Source: CAZCFB01 sp964511535 (GTDB lineage Bacteria; Myxococcota_A; Polyangia; GCA-2747355; CAZCFB01). From it: 64,000 nucleotides of DNA. Location: positions 1 to 64,000 of the forward strand of contig CAZEFW010000031.1 in NCBI GenBank assembly GCA_964511535.1, read 5' to 3'. Every line of letters starts with the position of its first letter. The first letter of the stretch is position 1. The notes under the pieces are model-generated. The model had not been told where the DNA came from. It saw only the letters and a list, made by a program, of their open reading frames with translations, and made no database searches. Below are positions 1 to 7,471 of the stretch, piece by piece. The translations under genes and the position numbers were made by a program.

Positions 1-19
1 GGAGCGGCTGAGGGCCGCC

Positions 20-1357
20 CTACTCCACCAGCCCGTGCTTGCGCGCCAGCCGCCGCAAATGCTTCCGGTCCAGCCCTGCCTCGCGCGCGGCCGCCGACAG
101 GTTGCCCCCGGTGCGCTCCAGCATGTCCGCCAGGTAGCGGCGCTCGAACCGCTCCACCACCTCCGCCTTAGCGTCGGCGAAGGGCAGGTCCGTGCGCGGT
201 CCAGGCTCCCCGGAAAACGCGCCCCCGGGGGCCAGGGCCAGCTTCAGCTCTCCGAACGACTCGACCCCCGGGCTCATTGCCAGTGCCCGGTCCAGGATGT
301 TGCGCAGCTCCCGCGCGTTGCCGGGCCAGCCGTGGGCCCGGAGCAGCTCCAGGTTCGGCCCGCCCACCTGCACCGGCTCGGGCCAGCCGCGCAGCCGCAG
401 CAGCTCCGCCGCGATGGGGCCGACGTCCTCGGGGCGGTCGCGCAGGGGAGGCAGCAGGATCCGCACCACCGACAGCCGGTAGTACAGGTCGGGGCGGAAG
501 GTGCCCTGCTCCACCAGGCGCGTCAGGCTCTGGCGACTGGCGGCCACCACCCGGACGTCGGCCTCCCGCTCGCGCTCGCCCCCCATGGGCGTGACCTTGC
601 GCTCCTCCAGCGCGCGCAGCAGGCGCACCTGCGCCTGGGCGGGCATGCTGTCCAGCTCGTCCAGGAAGAGGGTCCCCCGGTGCGCCCGCTCGAAGGCGCC
701 CCGGCGATCCCGCGCCGCCCCGGTGAACGCCCCGCGCACATGGCCGAACAGCTCGCTCTCCAGGGTGCCCTCGGGCAGCGCCCCGCAGTTGAGCGGCACG
801 AAGGGCCCCCGGCGCCTGGAGCTCAGCTCGTGCACGGCGCGAGCAGCCAGCTCCTTTCCGGTGCCGGTCTCCCCCTCGAGCAGCACTGTCACGCCCGCCG
901 CCGCGGCCAGCTCCAGCACAGCGAAGACCTCCCGCATGGCCAGGCTCTCGCCCACCAGCTCCCCCAGCCGCCGGGACTGGCTCGGCGGCGCCTCCACCGC
1001 CTGCTGCCGCGGCTGGATCCGCAGTCGGGTGCGCCCGGCCCCGATGGTGGTCCCGGCGGGCACCGTGACCTCGGTCACCACCGCGCCTCCCGCCCGCGTC
1101 CCGTTGGTGCTGTCCAGGTCCCGCACCACGAACCTGCCCCCCGACGCCTCCACGCGGAAGTGGCTGCGCGAGACCCGCCCATCCGCCAGCACCAGGTCGC
1201 ACTCGCCGCCGCTGCCCACGGTCACCGCCGCGCCCGGCTCCAGGTCCACGGCGCGGCCCATGTCGGGCCCCTCGATCACCAGCAGCAGACAGACCGGCTG
1301 GTCCCCGTCATCCTCCCCCGAGAGGGTGGGCAGGGTGCTTGTGGCTGCGGAGGCCAT
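20..1357 (-). CDS. FHA-domain sigma-54-dependent transcriptional activator
   Basis: 445 aa. Residues about 25-115 form an FHA domain (phosphothreonine binding; RVSRSH and DSTNGT motifs), followed by a sigma-54 AAA+ domain with Walker A GETGTGKE, the sigma-54 contact loop GAFTGA and an arginine-finger region, and a C-terminal Fis-type helix-turn-helix (GNLSAAAREAGLDRKHLRRL). There is no response-regulator receiver, so the input is probably binding to a phosphorylated partner, as in other FHA activators of myxobacteria; Ser/Thr kinases are encoded elsewhere in this window. It starts 17 bp after the glycosyltransferase stop and may be co-transcribed with it. No clear Shine-Dalgarno precedes the ATG. 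The target genes are unknown. Confidence 0.93.
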   Translation of the reverse strand: MASAATSTLPTLSGEDDGDQPVCLLLVIEGPDMGRAVDLEPGAAVTVGSGGECDLVLADGRVSRSHFRVEASGGRFVVRDLDSTNGTRAGGAVVTEVTVPAGTTIGAGRTRLRIQPRQQAVEAPPSQSRRLGELVGESLAMREVFAVLELAAAAGVTVLLEGETGTGKELAARAVHELSSRRRGPFVPLNCGALPEGTLESELFGHVRGAFTGAARDRRGAFERAHRGTLFLDELDSMPAQAQVRLLRALEERKVTPMGGEREREADVRVVAASRQSLTRLVEQGTFRPDLYYRLSVVRILLPPLRDRPEDVGPIAAELLRLRGWPEPVQVGGPNLELLRAHGWPGNARELRNILDRALAMSPGVESFGELKLALAPGGAFSGEPGPRTDLPFADAKAEVVERFERRYLADMLERTGGNLSAAAREAGLDRKHLRRLARKHGLVE

Positions 1358-1374
1358 GGTAGCTGCGGATTATA

Positions 1375-2832
1375 TCAGCGGCGCTGGTAAACGCTGAGCA
1401 TGCCCACGTAGCCGTAGCCGATGAGGAACAGCAACAGGAAGGGCATGGACAGGAAGTGCCCGCCGCGGGCGGCCACCGCCAGGGTGGCGGTGAAGTAGAG
1501 CGCCATGAACAGCTCGAAGAAGGGCACCAGGTTCTTCATGGCCCGGTAGTGCTTCGCCCGCCAGTCCTCGTCCTTGCGCGCCACGCCATGCTTGGGGGTG
1601 CGCACGAACTCGGTCTCCTTGCCCAACAGCGCCTCGATGACGGCGCGGGTCTGGTTGATGCAGAGCCCGATGCCCACCGACAGCATCAGCGGCAGGTATT
1701 TGATCTTGTTGAACCAGCCGCGCGGGTTCACCTCGCGGGTGGCCACCATGTAGAACGAGATCACCGAGCCGGTGGTGCCGAAGAAGAGCGGCAGGTCGAT
1801 GAGCAGCACCTCGCGCCAGCCGTGGGTGGTGCGCACCGCCAGGTTCGGCAGCAGCAGCAAGCTCAGCAGCAGCAACAGCGGATAGGCGAAGTTGTTGGTC
1901 AGGTGGAAGAACGCCTCGATCTTGACACGCCGGGGCACGTCCGAGCGCAGGATGGTGGGCAGCAGCTTGAGCGCCACCTGGATCGAGCCCTTGGCCCAGC
2001 GGAACTGCTGGCTCTTGAAGCTGTTCATCTCCACCGGCAGCTCCGCCGGGGAGATGGTGTCGTACAGGTAGACGAAGTCCCAGCCGCGCAGCTGGGCGCG
2101 GTAAGACAGGTCCATGTCCTCGGTCAGGGTGTCGTGCTGCCAGCCGCCAGCGTCATGGATGGCGCAGATGCGCCAGATGCCCGCGGTGCCGTTGAAGTTG
2201 AAGAACCGCCCCGAGCGGTGGCGCGCCGTGTGCTCAACCACGAAGTGGCCGTCCAGCATCATGGCCTCCACCTCGGTGAGCTTGGAGTAGTCCTGGTTCA
2301 GGTGGCTCCAGCGCGCCTGCACCATGCCCACCTTCTCGTCGATGAAGTAGTGCACCATCTGCCGCAGCATCTCGGGCTGAGGCAGGAAGTCGGCGTCGAA
2401 AACCATCACCAGCTCACCCGTGGCCTGTTTCAGGCCGTTGTCCAGGGCGCCGGCCTTGTAGCCGGTGCGGTCCTCGCGATGGATGTAATGGATGTCCAGC
2501 CCCTGGCGCTGCAGCTCGGCCACCTTGCGGCGGCAGATGCCCTGGGTCTCGTCGGTGGAGTCGTCCAGCACCTGGACCTCCAGCCGGTCGCGTGGATAAT
2601 CCAGGCCGCGCACCGCGTCCATCAGCCGCTCCACCACATACATCTCGTTGAACAGCGGCAGCTGAACGGTCACCCGGGGCAGGTCAGCCTCCGGGTACTG
2701 CCCCTTCGGCTCGGGCACGTTCTTCTTGTGACGCAGATAGAGCCACACCAGGATGGTCCGGTGGAAGCCGAACATGGCCAGGCAGAGCAGGACCGCGAGA
2801 TACATTCCAATGAGCAGATTTTGGTACCACAT
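1375..2832 (-). CDS. Membrane glycosyltransferase family 2 (cellulose synthase-like)
   Basis: 485 aa processive-type GT2 enzyme. An N-terminal membrane segment (about 7-28) precedes the GT-A catalytic domain, with a DDSTDET motif for nucleotide-sugar binding, the DADF metal-binding motif, a TEDMDLSYRA acceptor motif and QQFRW, the Q-x-x-R-W signature of processive synthases. Several C-terminal membrane helices follow (about 310-485). It probably polymerises or transfers a sugar at the inner membrane, for an exopolysaccharide or a glycolipid; the sugar cannot be told. No PilZ domain or export partner is adjacent. It lies between a CPBP protease and an FHA activator on the same strand. Confidence 0.9.
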   Translation of the reverse strand: MWYQNLLIGMYLAVLLCLAMFGFHRTILVWLYLRHKKNVPEPKGQYPEADLPRVTVQLPLFNEMYVVERLMDAVRGLDYPRDRLEVQVLDDSTDETQGICRRKVAELQRQGLDIHYIHREDRTGYKAGALDNGLKQATGELVMVFDADFLPQPEMLRQMVHYFIDEKVGMVQARWSHLNQDYSKLTEVEAMMLDGHFVVEHTARHRSGRFFNFNGTAGIWRICAIHDAGGWQHDTLTEDMDLSYRAQLRGWDFVYLYDTISPAELPVEMNSFKSQQFRWAKGSIQVALKLLPTILRSDVPRRVKIEAFFHLTNNFAYPLLLLLSLLLLPNLAVRTTHGWREVLLIDLPLFFGTTGSVISFYMVATREVNPRGWFNKIKYLPLMLSVGIGLCINQTRAVIEALLGKETEFVRTPKHGVARKDEDWRAKHYRAMKNLVPFFELFMALYFTATLAVAARGGHFLSMPFLLLFLIGYGYVGMLSVYQRR

Positions 2833-2948
2833 GAGTCAAGATTCCAGACAGTTATCCTGATCGCCAATGATCAGGCACGCCGCCAGGCGAAATGTCACCG
2901 AATTGTAATTTTTGGTAATTCTTTGTTAGGGGGGTGGTCCCCTGATTG

Positions 2949-3908
2949 CTACCCGGGGACTCGAAAGTGTTTCCCTGGCCAGCCCATGGTCTGGGCCATG
3001 GATAACCCGTCCATGCTCACGGCCACGCTCACGTGGATCAGCACGCCGCACCAGATGGAGCCGGTGCGCATGCTGAGGGTGCCGAGCACCACCCCCGCGG
3101 CCACGGCGCCCAGCACCTCGGCCAGCGGCTTGTGGTAGTGGATCATGCAGTAGGGCACCGCCATGCAGAAGATGGCGTACGACCCCATGCTGCGCTTGAG
3201 CGGGTGCAGCATGTACCCGCGGAAGAACACCTCCAGCGCCCAGAACTGCAGCGCGTAGAGTGCCTCCCAGCCGAGGTAGTCGAACCAGGATCGGCTGGCC
3301 AGCTTGTAGAACGGGTAGGTCTGCTGGAACTCTCTGGTGTAACTCACCATCACCACCGCCGGCAGCACGATGAGGAACAGCGCCAGATATATCCAGGTGT
3401 GCTTCAGCGCGCCGGACAGCTTGAGTCCGTAGTCGCGGATCCGCTCTCCCGGCATGAAGAGCACCGACAGCCAGGGGATCACCACGTAGCCGAGCACGCG
3501 GAAGCCGGTCCAGTAAGCGAAGGTGGTCAGCTCGTAGTAGCGGTTGTGGAAGAAGTCTGGCGCCACCCGGTTGAGGAACTGGGTGTAGGTGCCGCGGTCG
3601 CCGAAGTACTCGATCAGGGTCAAGGTCACCGCCGTGACCGCCAGCACCACCAGCGGCCGGTAGTCGAAGTCGCGGCTCTCGCCCCTGAGTGAGGCCGCCG
3701 CGCGCTCCTGGCGAGCCTCGCGGTTCAGGATCTTCCAGCTGTCCACCAGGGTGCCCCCGAGCAGCCGGCCCAGGGGGCGGTGGAACGCCAGGATCCCCGC
3801 CGTCAGCAAGACGCTGCCGACCACCTTGTCCAGGTGGATCACGTAGGCGGCGGCCAGGTAGAACAGCCCCAGCGCCAGGGCCCAGGGCCATGTGATGAGG
3901 TGCTTCAC
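2949..3908 (-). CDS. CPBP-family intramembrane metalloprotease (CAAX protease-like)
   Basis: 319 aa with about seven hydrophobic segments. The C-terminal half carries the CPBP (Abi/Rce1) motifs: motif 1 as LEVFFRG, where the first of the usual paired glutamates is Leu but the E-x3-R part is kept, a histidine motif in CMIHYHK, and the closing GVLIHV. Members are membrane metalloproteases or bacteriocin-immunity type proteins; the substrate is unknown. The ATG lies 7 bp beyond the gltX stop, so it is likely translated from the gltX transcript. Confidence 0.8.
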   Translation of the reverse strand: MKHLITWPWALALGLFYLAAAYVIHLDKVVGSVLLTAGILAFHRPLGRLLGGTLVDSWKILNREARQERAAASLRGESRDFDYRPLVVLAVTAVTLTLIEYFGDRGTYTQFLNRVAPDFFHNRYYELTTFAYWTGFRVLGYVVIPWLSVLFMPGERIRDYGLKLSGALKHTWIYLALFLIVLPAVVMVSYTREFQQTYPFYKLASRSWFDYLGWEALYALQFWALEVFFRGYMLHPLKRSMGSYAIFCMAVPYCMIHYHKPLAEVLGAVAAGVVLGTLSMRTGSIWCGVLIHVSVAVSMDGLSMAQTMGWPGKHFRVPG

Positions 3909-3915
3909 CGTCGGG

Positions 3916-5385
3916 TCACTTGAGGGTCTTGAGGTAGACGATGGCCTGGCGCAGCCGGCGCCGGGAGCGCTCCCGCCCGCACACCACCATGGTATCGAAC
4001 AGCGGCGGCGAGGCCTTGCGCCCGGTGATGGCCACGCGCACCGTCATGAAGACCTCGCGGGTCTTCCACCCCAGCTCCTCGGTGAAGTCGCGGAACATCT
4101 GCTCCATCTGCTCCGGATCCCACTCGCGATCCGCGTCCAGCCGGTCCACCAGCTTCGTCAGCATCTTGGCCGTCTCCGGGCCGGTGCGCTTCTTCGGCTT
4201 GAGCAGATCCTTGACCGGCTCATAGTCGAGATCCCCCGCAAAGAAGTACTCGGTCAGGGGGACGAACTCGTCCAGCCGCCGGATCCGCTCCCTGGCCAGG
4301 GGCATCAGCTTCAGCAGGTAGTCCCGCCCGAGCTGCCACTCCAGCAGCCGGTCCACCAGCTGCTCATCGCTCAGCTCGTGCAGGTATTGGCTGTTGAGCC
4401 AGTTCAGCTTCTCCAGGTCGAACACGGGCCCCGAGAGGCTCACCGAGCCGGGCACCAGATCGAAGCGCTCCACCATCTGGGCCAGGGAGAACTTCTCCTG
4501 GTCATCGCCGTAGGACCAGCCCATCAGCCCGAGGAAGTTGACCATCGCCTCGGGCAGGATCCCGGCCTCCTGGTAATACTCCAGGCTCACGGGGTTGCGG
4601 CGCTTGGAGATCTTGGAGCGGTTCTTGTCGTTGTTGCGCAGCAGCGGCAGGTGCATGAACACCGGCGGATCCCAGCCGAACGCATGGTACAGGCGCAGGT
4701 GCTTGGGCGCCGACGAGATCCACTCCTCGGCCCGGATCACGTGGGTGATGCCCATCAGGTGGTCGTCCACCACGTTGGCCAGGTGGTATGTGGGCATGCC
4801 GTCGCTCTTGAGCAACACCTGGTCGTCGCTCATGGTGTTGGGCAGCACCACCTCGCCCCGCAGCCCGTCGCGCAGCACCGTCTCGCCGGCGCGGTCCATC
4901 TTCAGCCGCACAACGTGGGCCTCCCCGGCGGCAGCGCGGGACGCGGACTCCTCGGGCGACAGCCCCTTGCACAGCCCGTCGTAGCCCGGATCCTGCTTGG
5001 CGGCGCGCTGCTGCTTGCGCAGCTCGGCCAGCCGCTCCGGGGTGCAGAAGCAGCGATATGCATCGCCCTGCTCCATCAGCCGGCCCACATGCTCGGTGTA
5101 GCCGGCGGATCGCTCGGACTGGCGGTACGGCCCGTGGTCGCCGCCGCAGTCGGGGCCCTCGTCCCAGTCCAGGCCCAGCCAGCGCAGGCTTCGCAGGATC
5201 GCCTCCTCGGAGGCGGCGCTGGAGCGCGCCTGGTCCGTATCCTCGATGCGGAGCACGAACTTGCCGCCGTGGTGGCGGGCGAAGGCGTAGTTGAAAAGGG
5301 CCACGTAAGCGGTTCCCACGTGGGGGTCGCCGGTGGGGCTGGGCGCGATTCTCACGCGCACTTCTTTGGAACCTTTCTCAAGCAT
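3916..5385 (-). CDS. gltX: Glutamyl-tRNA synthetase
   Basis: 489 aa, the normal length for bacterial GluRS. It charges tRNA-Glu with glutamate in the cytoplasm. The class I HIGH-type signature is near the N-terminus (APSPTGDPHVGTAY), with the typical FVLRIEDTD segment, a C-x-C pair at RCFCTPERL, and the KMSKS-type loop as KISKRRN. The C-terminal half is the helical anticodon-binding region. It starts a minus-strand run that continues into the CPBP protease, and its promoter should lie in the 111 bp shared with the divergent secreted-protein gene. Confidence 0.97.
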   Translation of the reverse strand: MLEKGSKEVRVRIAPSPTGDPHVGTAYVALFNYAFARHHGGKFVLRIEDTDQARSSAASEEAILRSLRWLGLDWDEGPDCGGDHGPYRQSERSAGYTEHVGRLMEQGDAYRCFCTPERLAELRKQQRAAKQDPGYDGLCKGLSPEESASRAAAGEAHVVRLKMDRAGETVLRDGLRGEVVLPNTMSDDQVLLKSDGMPTYHLANVVDDHLMGITHVIRAEEWISSAPKHLRLYHAFGWDPPVFMHLPLLRNNDKNRSKISKRRNPVSLEYYQEAGILPEAMVNFLGLMGWSYGDDQEKFSLAQMVERFDLVPGSVSLSGPVFDLEKLNWLNSQYLHELSDEQLVDRLLEWQLGRDYLLKLMPLARERIRRLDEFVPLTEYFFAGDLDYEPVKDLLKPKKRTGPETAKMLTKLVDRLDADREWDPEQMEQMFRDFTEELGWKTREVFMTVRVAITGRKASPPLFDTMVVCGRERSRRRLRQAIVYLKTLK

Positions 5386-5496
5386 GACCGGCTCTTAGCA
5401 GATGCGCCCCCGGCTGGTCAATCTGCATCGAAAATATGGACCTGTGTCACGGCGTTTAGAACTGATGAGTGGTACATTACCCGGCGAGAGGTACCG

Positions 5497-6078
5497 ATGA
5501 GATTCCACTACATGTTGGCTTTATTGCTGGTGGCGGCGGGCGCGGGCGAGGCTCGCGCCTCGGTCCTGATCAAGCTGGAGCTGCCCAACCTGGTGGCCCA
5601 CGCGCAGGCGGTAATCCAGGGCGAGGTGATGGGCAGCCGCTCCTACTGGACCGCTGACCGGCGCTCCATCGAGACCGAGACCGAGCTCAGGGTGGAGCGC
5701 ACAGTGCAGGGCAAGGTCGAGGGGCGGACGGTGAAGGTCCGCACCCTGGGCGGCAAGGTGGGGGACATCCGGATGCATGTGCCGGGCAGCCCGCGGTTCA
5801 GCAAGGGGCAGCAGGTGGTGCTCTTCCTCACCAGCCGGGCGGGCCACCGCTGGGTGCTCGGCATGAACCAGGGGGTGTTCGATCTGTCGAAGACCGCGGA
5901 CGGATCCAGGGTGGTGCGCCAGCGCATGGCCGGGGCGTCGCTGGTCCACAAGACCGCGGACGGCCTGAAGCCGGCCCGGGGCCCGCGCATCAGCCAGGAG
6001 CTGGGAGGCTTCGTGCAGCAGCTCGAGAAGCTGCGACTTCGCTGCAAGAAGGAGGCGGATCGATGCCGCGTGCGCTGA
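5497..6078 (+). CDS. Secreted hypothetical protein
   Basis: 193 aa. I chose the ATG at 5497 because a GAGAGG ribosome-binding sequence sits 7 bp upstream and it yields a clean signal peptide (hydrophobic residues 5-20, cleavage after an ARA-type site). The mature part is beta-rich with a segment about quenched metal-free charged repeats and no catalytic motif I know. Residues 100-130 resemble a small barrel or OB-like region, but this is only an impression. The stop overlaps the start of the metalloprotease by 16 bp, so the two are translationally coupled and may act together, for example as an inhibitor, chaperone or partner of the protease. Confidence 0.75.
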   Translation: MRFHYMLALLLVAAGAGEARASVLIKLELPNLVAHAQAVIQGEVMGSRSYWTADRRSIETETELRVERTVQGKVEGRTVKVRTLGGKVGDIRMHVPGSPRFSKGQQVVLFLTSRAGHRWVLGMNQGVFDLSKTADGSRVVRQRMAGASLVHKTADGLKPARGPRISQELGGFVQQLEKLRLRCKKEADRCRVR

Positions 6079-6950
6079 CGATGATGCTGGCGCTGGGCCT
6101 GCTCGCCCCGCAGCCTGCCATGGCCTGGGTGCGCACCATAAATGGCAACGGCATCCCGGTGGAGTGGCGCAAGACCAACTGCCTCGTGATGCGCATCGAC
6201 GCCAACGGCAGCGACGACATCCCGGGGGACACCGAGCTCACCGCCGCGCGCAAGGCGTGGACCAACTGGCGCAACGCCACCAAGTCCTGCTCCTACCTCG
6301 GCTTCAATGAGCTGCCCAAGGCCAAGAACCTCAAGCCGGGGTACAACAGCGAGGGCGCCAACGAGAACATCATCAGCTGGGTGGAGAGCGGCTGGAGCCA
6401 CGGCACCTTCGCGGTGGCGTTGACGAAGATCTCCTTCGTGGAGAGCACCCGGAACCCGGGCCATGGCGAGGACGGCCGCGTGCTGGACGCCGACATCATC
6501 CTCAACGGCCAGCACCTGCGCTTCTCCACCACGGGCAGCAAGCAGCGCCATGACGTGGAGAACACCTTGACCCACGAGCTTGGCCACGCCCTAGGGTTCG
6601 ACCACCCGTGCGACGACGGCACCTACAACACCCCGCCCAAGGATCACACGGGCAAGACCATCCCCAAGTGCGGCTCCTCGTCGGTGACCTCCGCCATGAA
6701 GGAGAGCACCATGTACAACTTCACCGACCTGGGCGAGACCAAGAAGCGCAGCCTCACCAGCGACGACAAGGCGGCCATGTGCTCGGTGTACCCCACCAAG
6801 AACGATCCGGGCGAGTGCAAGGCCACGGACATCCCGGCCGAGTATGACACCGGCGGGTGCGCCGTGGCGCGGCCCGGTATCGCCGCTGCCGCCCTGCCCT
6901 GGCTGCTGCTGCTGGGGGTTTTGCTGGCGGCCGCTCGACGCCGCGGGTGA
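6063..6950 (+). CDS. Secreted matrixin-like zinc metalloprotease with MYXO-CTERM-like tail
   Basis: 295 aa. A signal peptide (about 1-21) is followed by a metzincin catalytic domain with the full zinc-binding motif HELGHALGFDH (three His and the catalytic Glu). The C-terminus has a Gly-Cys, then a hydrophobic span and a terminal Arg cluster (AAARRRG), the layout of a MYXO-CTERM or related sorting tail, which would hold the enzyme at the cell envelope until processed. It overlaps the preceding secreted protein by 16 bp. The substrate is unknown. It supports a myxobacterium-related origin, since such tails are typical of that group. Confidence 0.88.
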   Translation: MPRALTMMLALGLLAPQPAMAWVRTINGNGIPVEWRKTNCLVMRIDANGSDDIPGDTELTAARKAWTNWRNATKSCSYLGFNELPKAKNLKPGYNSEGANENIISWVESGWSHGTFAVALTKISFVESTRNPGHGEDGRVLDADIILNGQHLRFSTTGSKQRHDVENTLTHELGHALGFDHPCDDGTYNTPPKDHTGKTIPKCGSSSVTSAMKESTMYNFTDLGETKKRSLTSDDKAAMCSVYPTKNDPGECKATDIPAEYDTGGCAVARPGIAAAALPWLLLLGVLLAAARRRG

Positions 6951-7059
6951 AGGCTGGCCCCGGACTGCCTCGGCCCGGGGCCATGCTGAAATTAAAGCCT
7001 GATTGAACCGGGCCAGCGAGGGCCAAACACGAAACAGCCGAATATTAGACCTACATACG

Positions 7060-7081
7060 AGTACATTGTAAGATATGTACT
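7060..7081. promoter_or_regulatory. Perfect 7-bp inverted repeat before a start codon
   Basis: AGTACAT (7060-7066) and ATGTACT (7075-7081) are exact inverted copies separated by 8 bp, ending 3 bp before the ATG at 7085. The surrounding sequence is AT-rich compared with the window. It could be a dimeric repressor operator or an RNA hairpin hiding the start; no Shine-Dalgarno is visible between it and the start. Confidence 0.5.
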
Positions 7082-7084
7082 ACC

Positions 7085-7438
7085 ATGTCAGGCAGAATCC
7101 AGAAGATAGACCAACAACCGCCCCCCAAAACCAATATTCGTCACAAGGTCATGGAGATGGCCACCCTGCGCTGGAACCTGGTGCAACGTTCCCGCCAGAA
7201 CTGGACCTGCATCTCCCTGGCCGTGGTGGCCGCGTGCGCCTGGCTGCTGGCCCGCAGCCACCCTGGCATCCAGGGTACCCCCCTGGCCTGGGCCACCGGC
7301 GCAGTCTCGGTGATGTTCTGCATCGGCTGGGCCCTGGGCCAACACTACCTCGCCCGCACCCATCGCCGGCTGAACACCCTGCAGAGCGAGACCGGCTGCC
7401 ACGAGCGCTACCCCATGCTGCGGCTGATCACCGAATAA
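7085..7438 (+). CDS. Small membrane protein, unknown function
   Basis: 117 aa. Two hydrophobic segments (about 39-56 and 65-85) follow a basic N-terminus, and a hydrophilic tail ends in LRLITE. No family is recognised. The first ATG lies directly after a palindrome and lacks a Shine-Dalgarno; an internal ATG at 7151 is an alternative start that keeps both membrane segments. It converges on the M16 peptidase gene with 33 bp between the stops. Overlapping frames of similar size exist on both strands, but the two well-formed membrane helices favour this one. Confidence 0.5.
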   Translation: MSGRIQKIDQQPPPKTNIRHKVMEMATLRWNLVQRSRQNWTCISLAVVAACAWLLARSHPGIQGTPLAWATGAVSVMFCIGWALGQHYLARTHRRLNTLQSETGCHERYPMLRLITE

Positions 7439-7471
7439 GCTCGCCCACCCCGGTCCCGCCAGGGTCCATCG

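Noticed and set aside
35..1390. Long plus-strand frame opposite the FHA activator
   Set aside because: It is a shadow of the minus-strand gene; low complexity His/Gln/Arg-rich translation with no domain.
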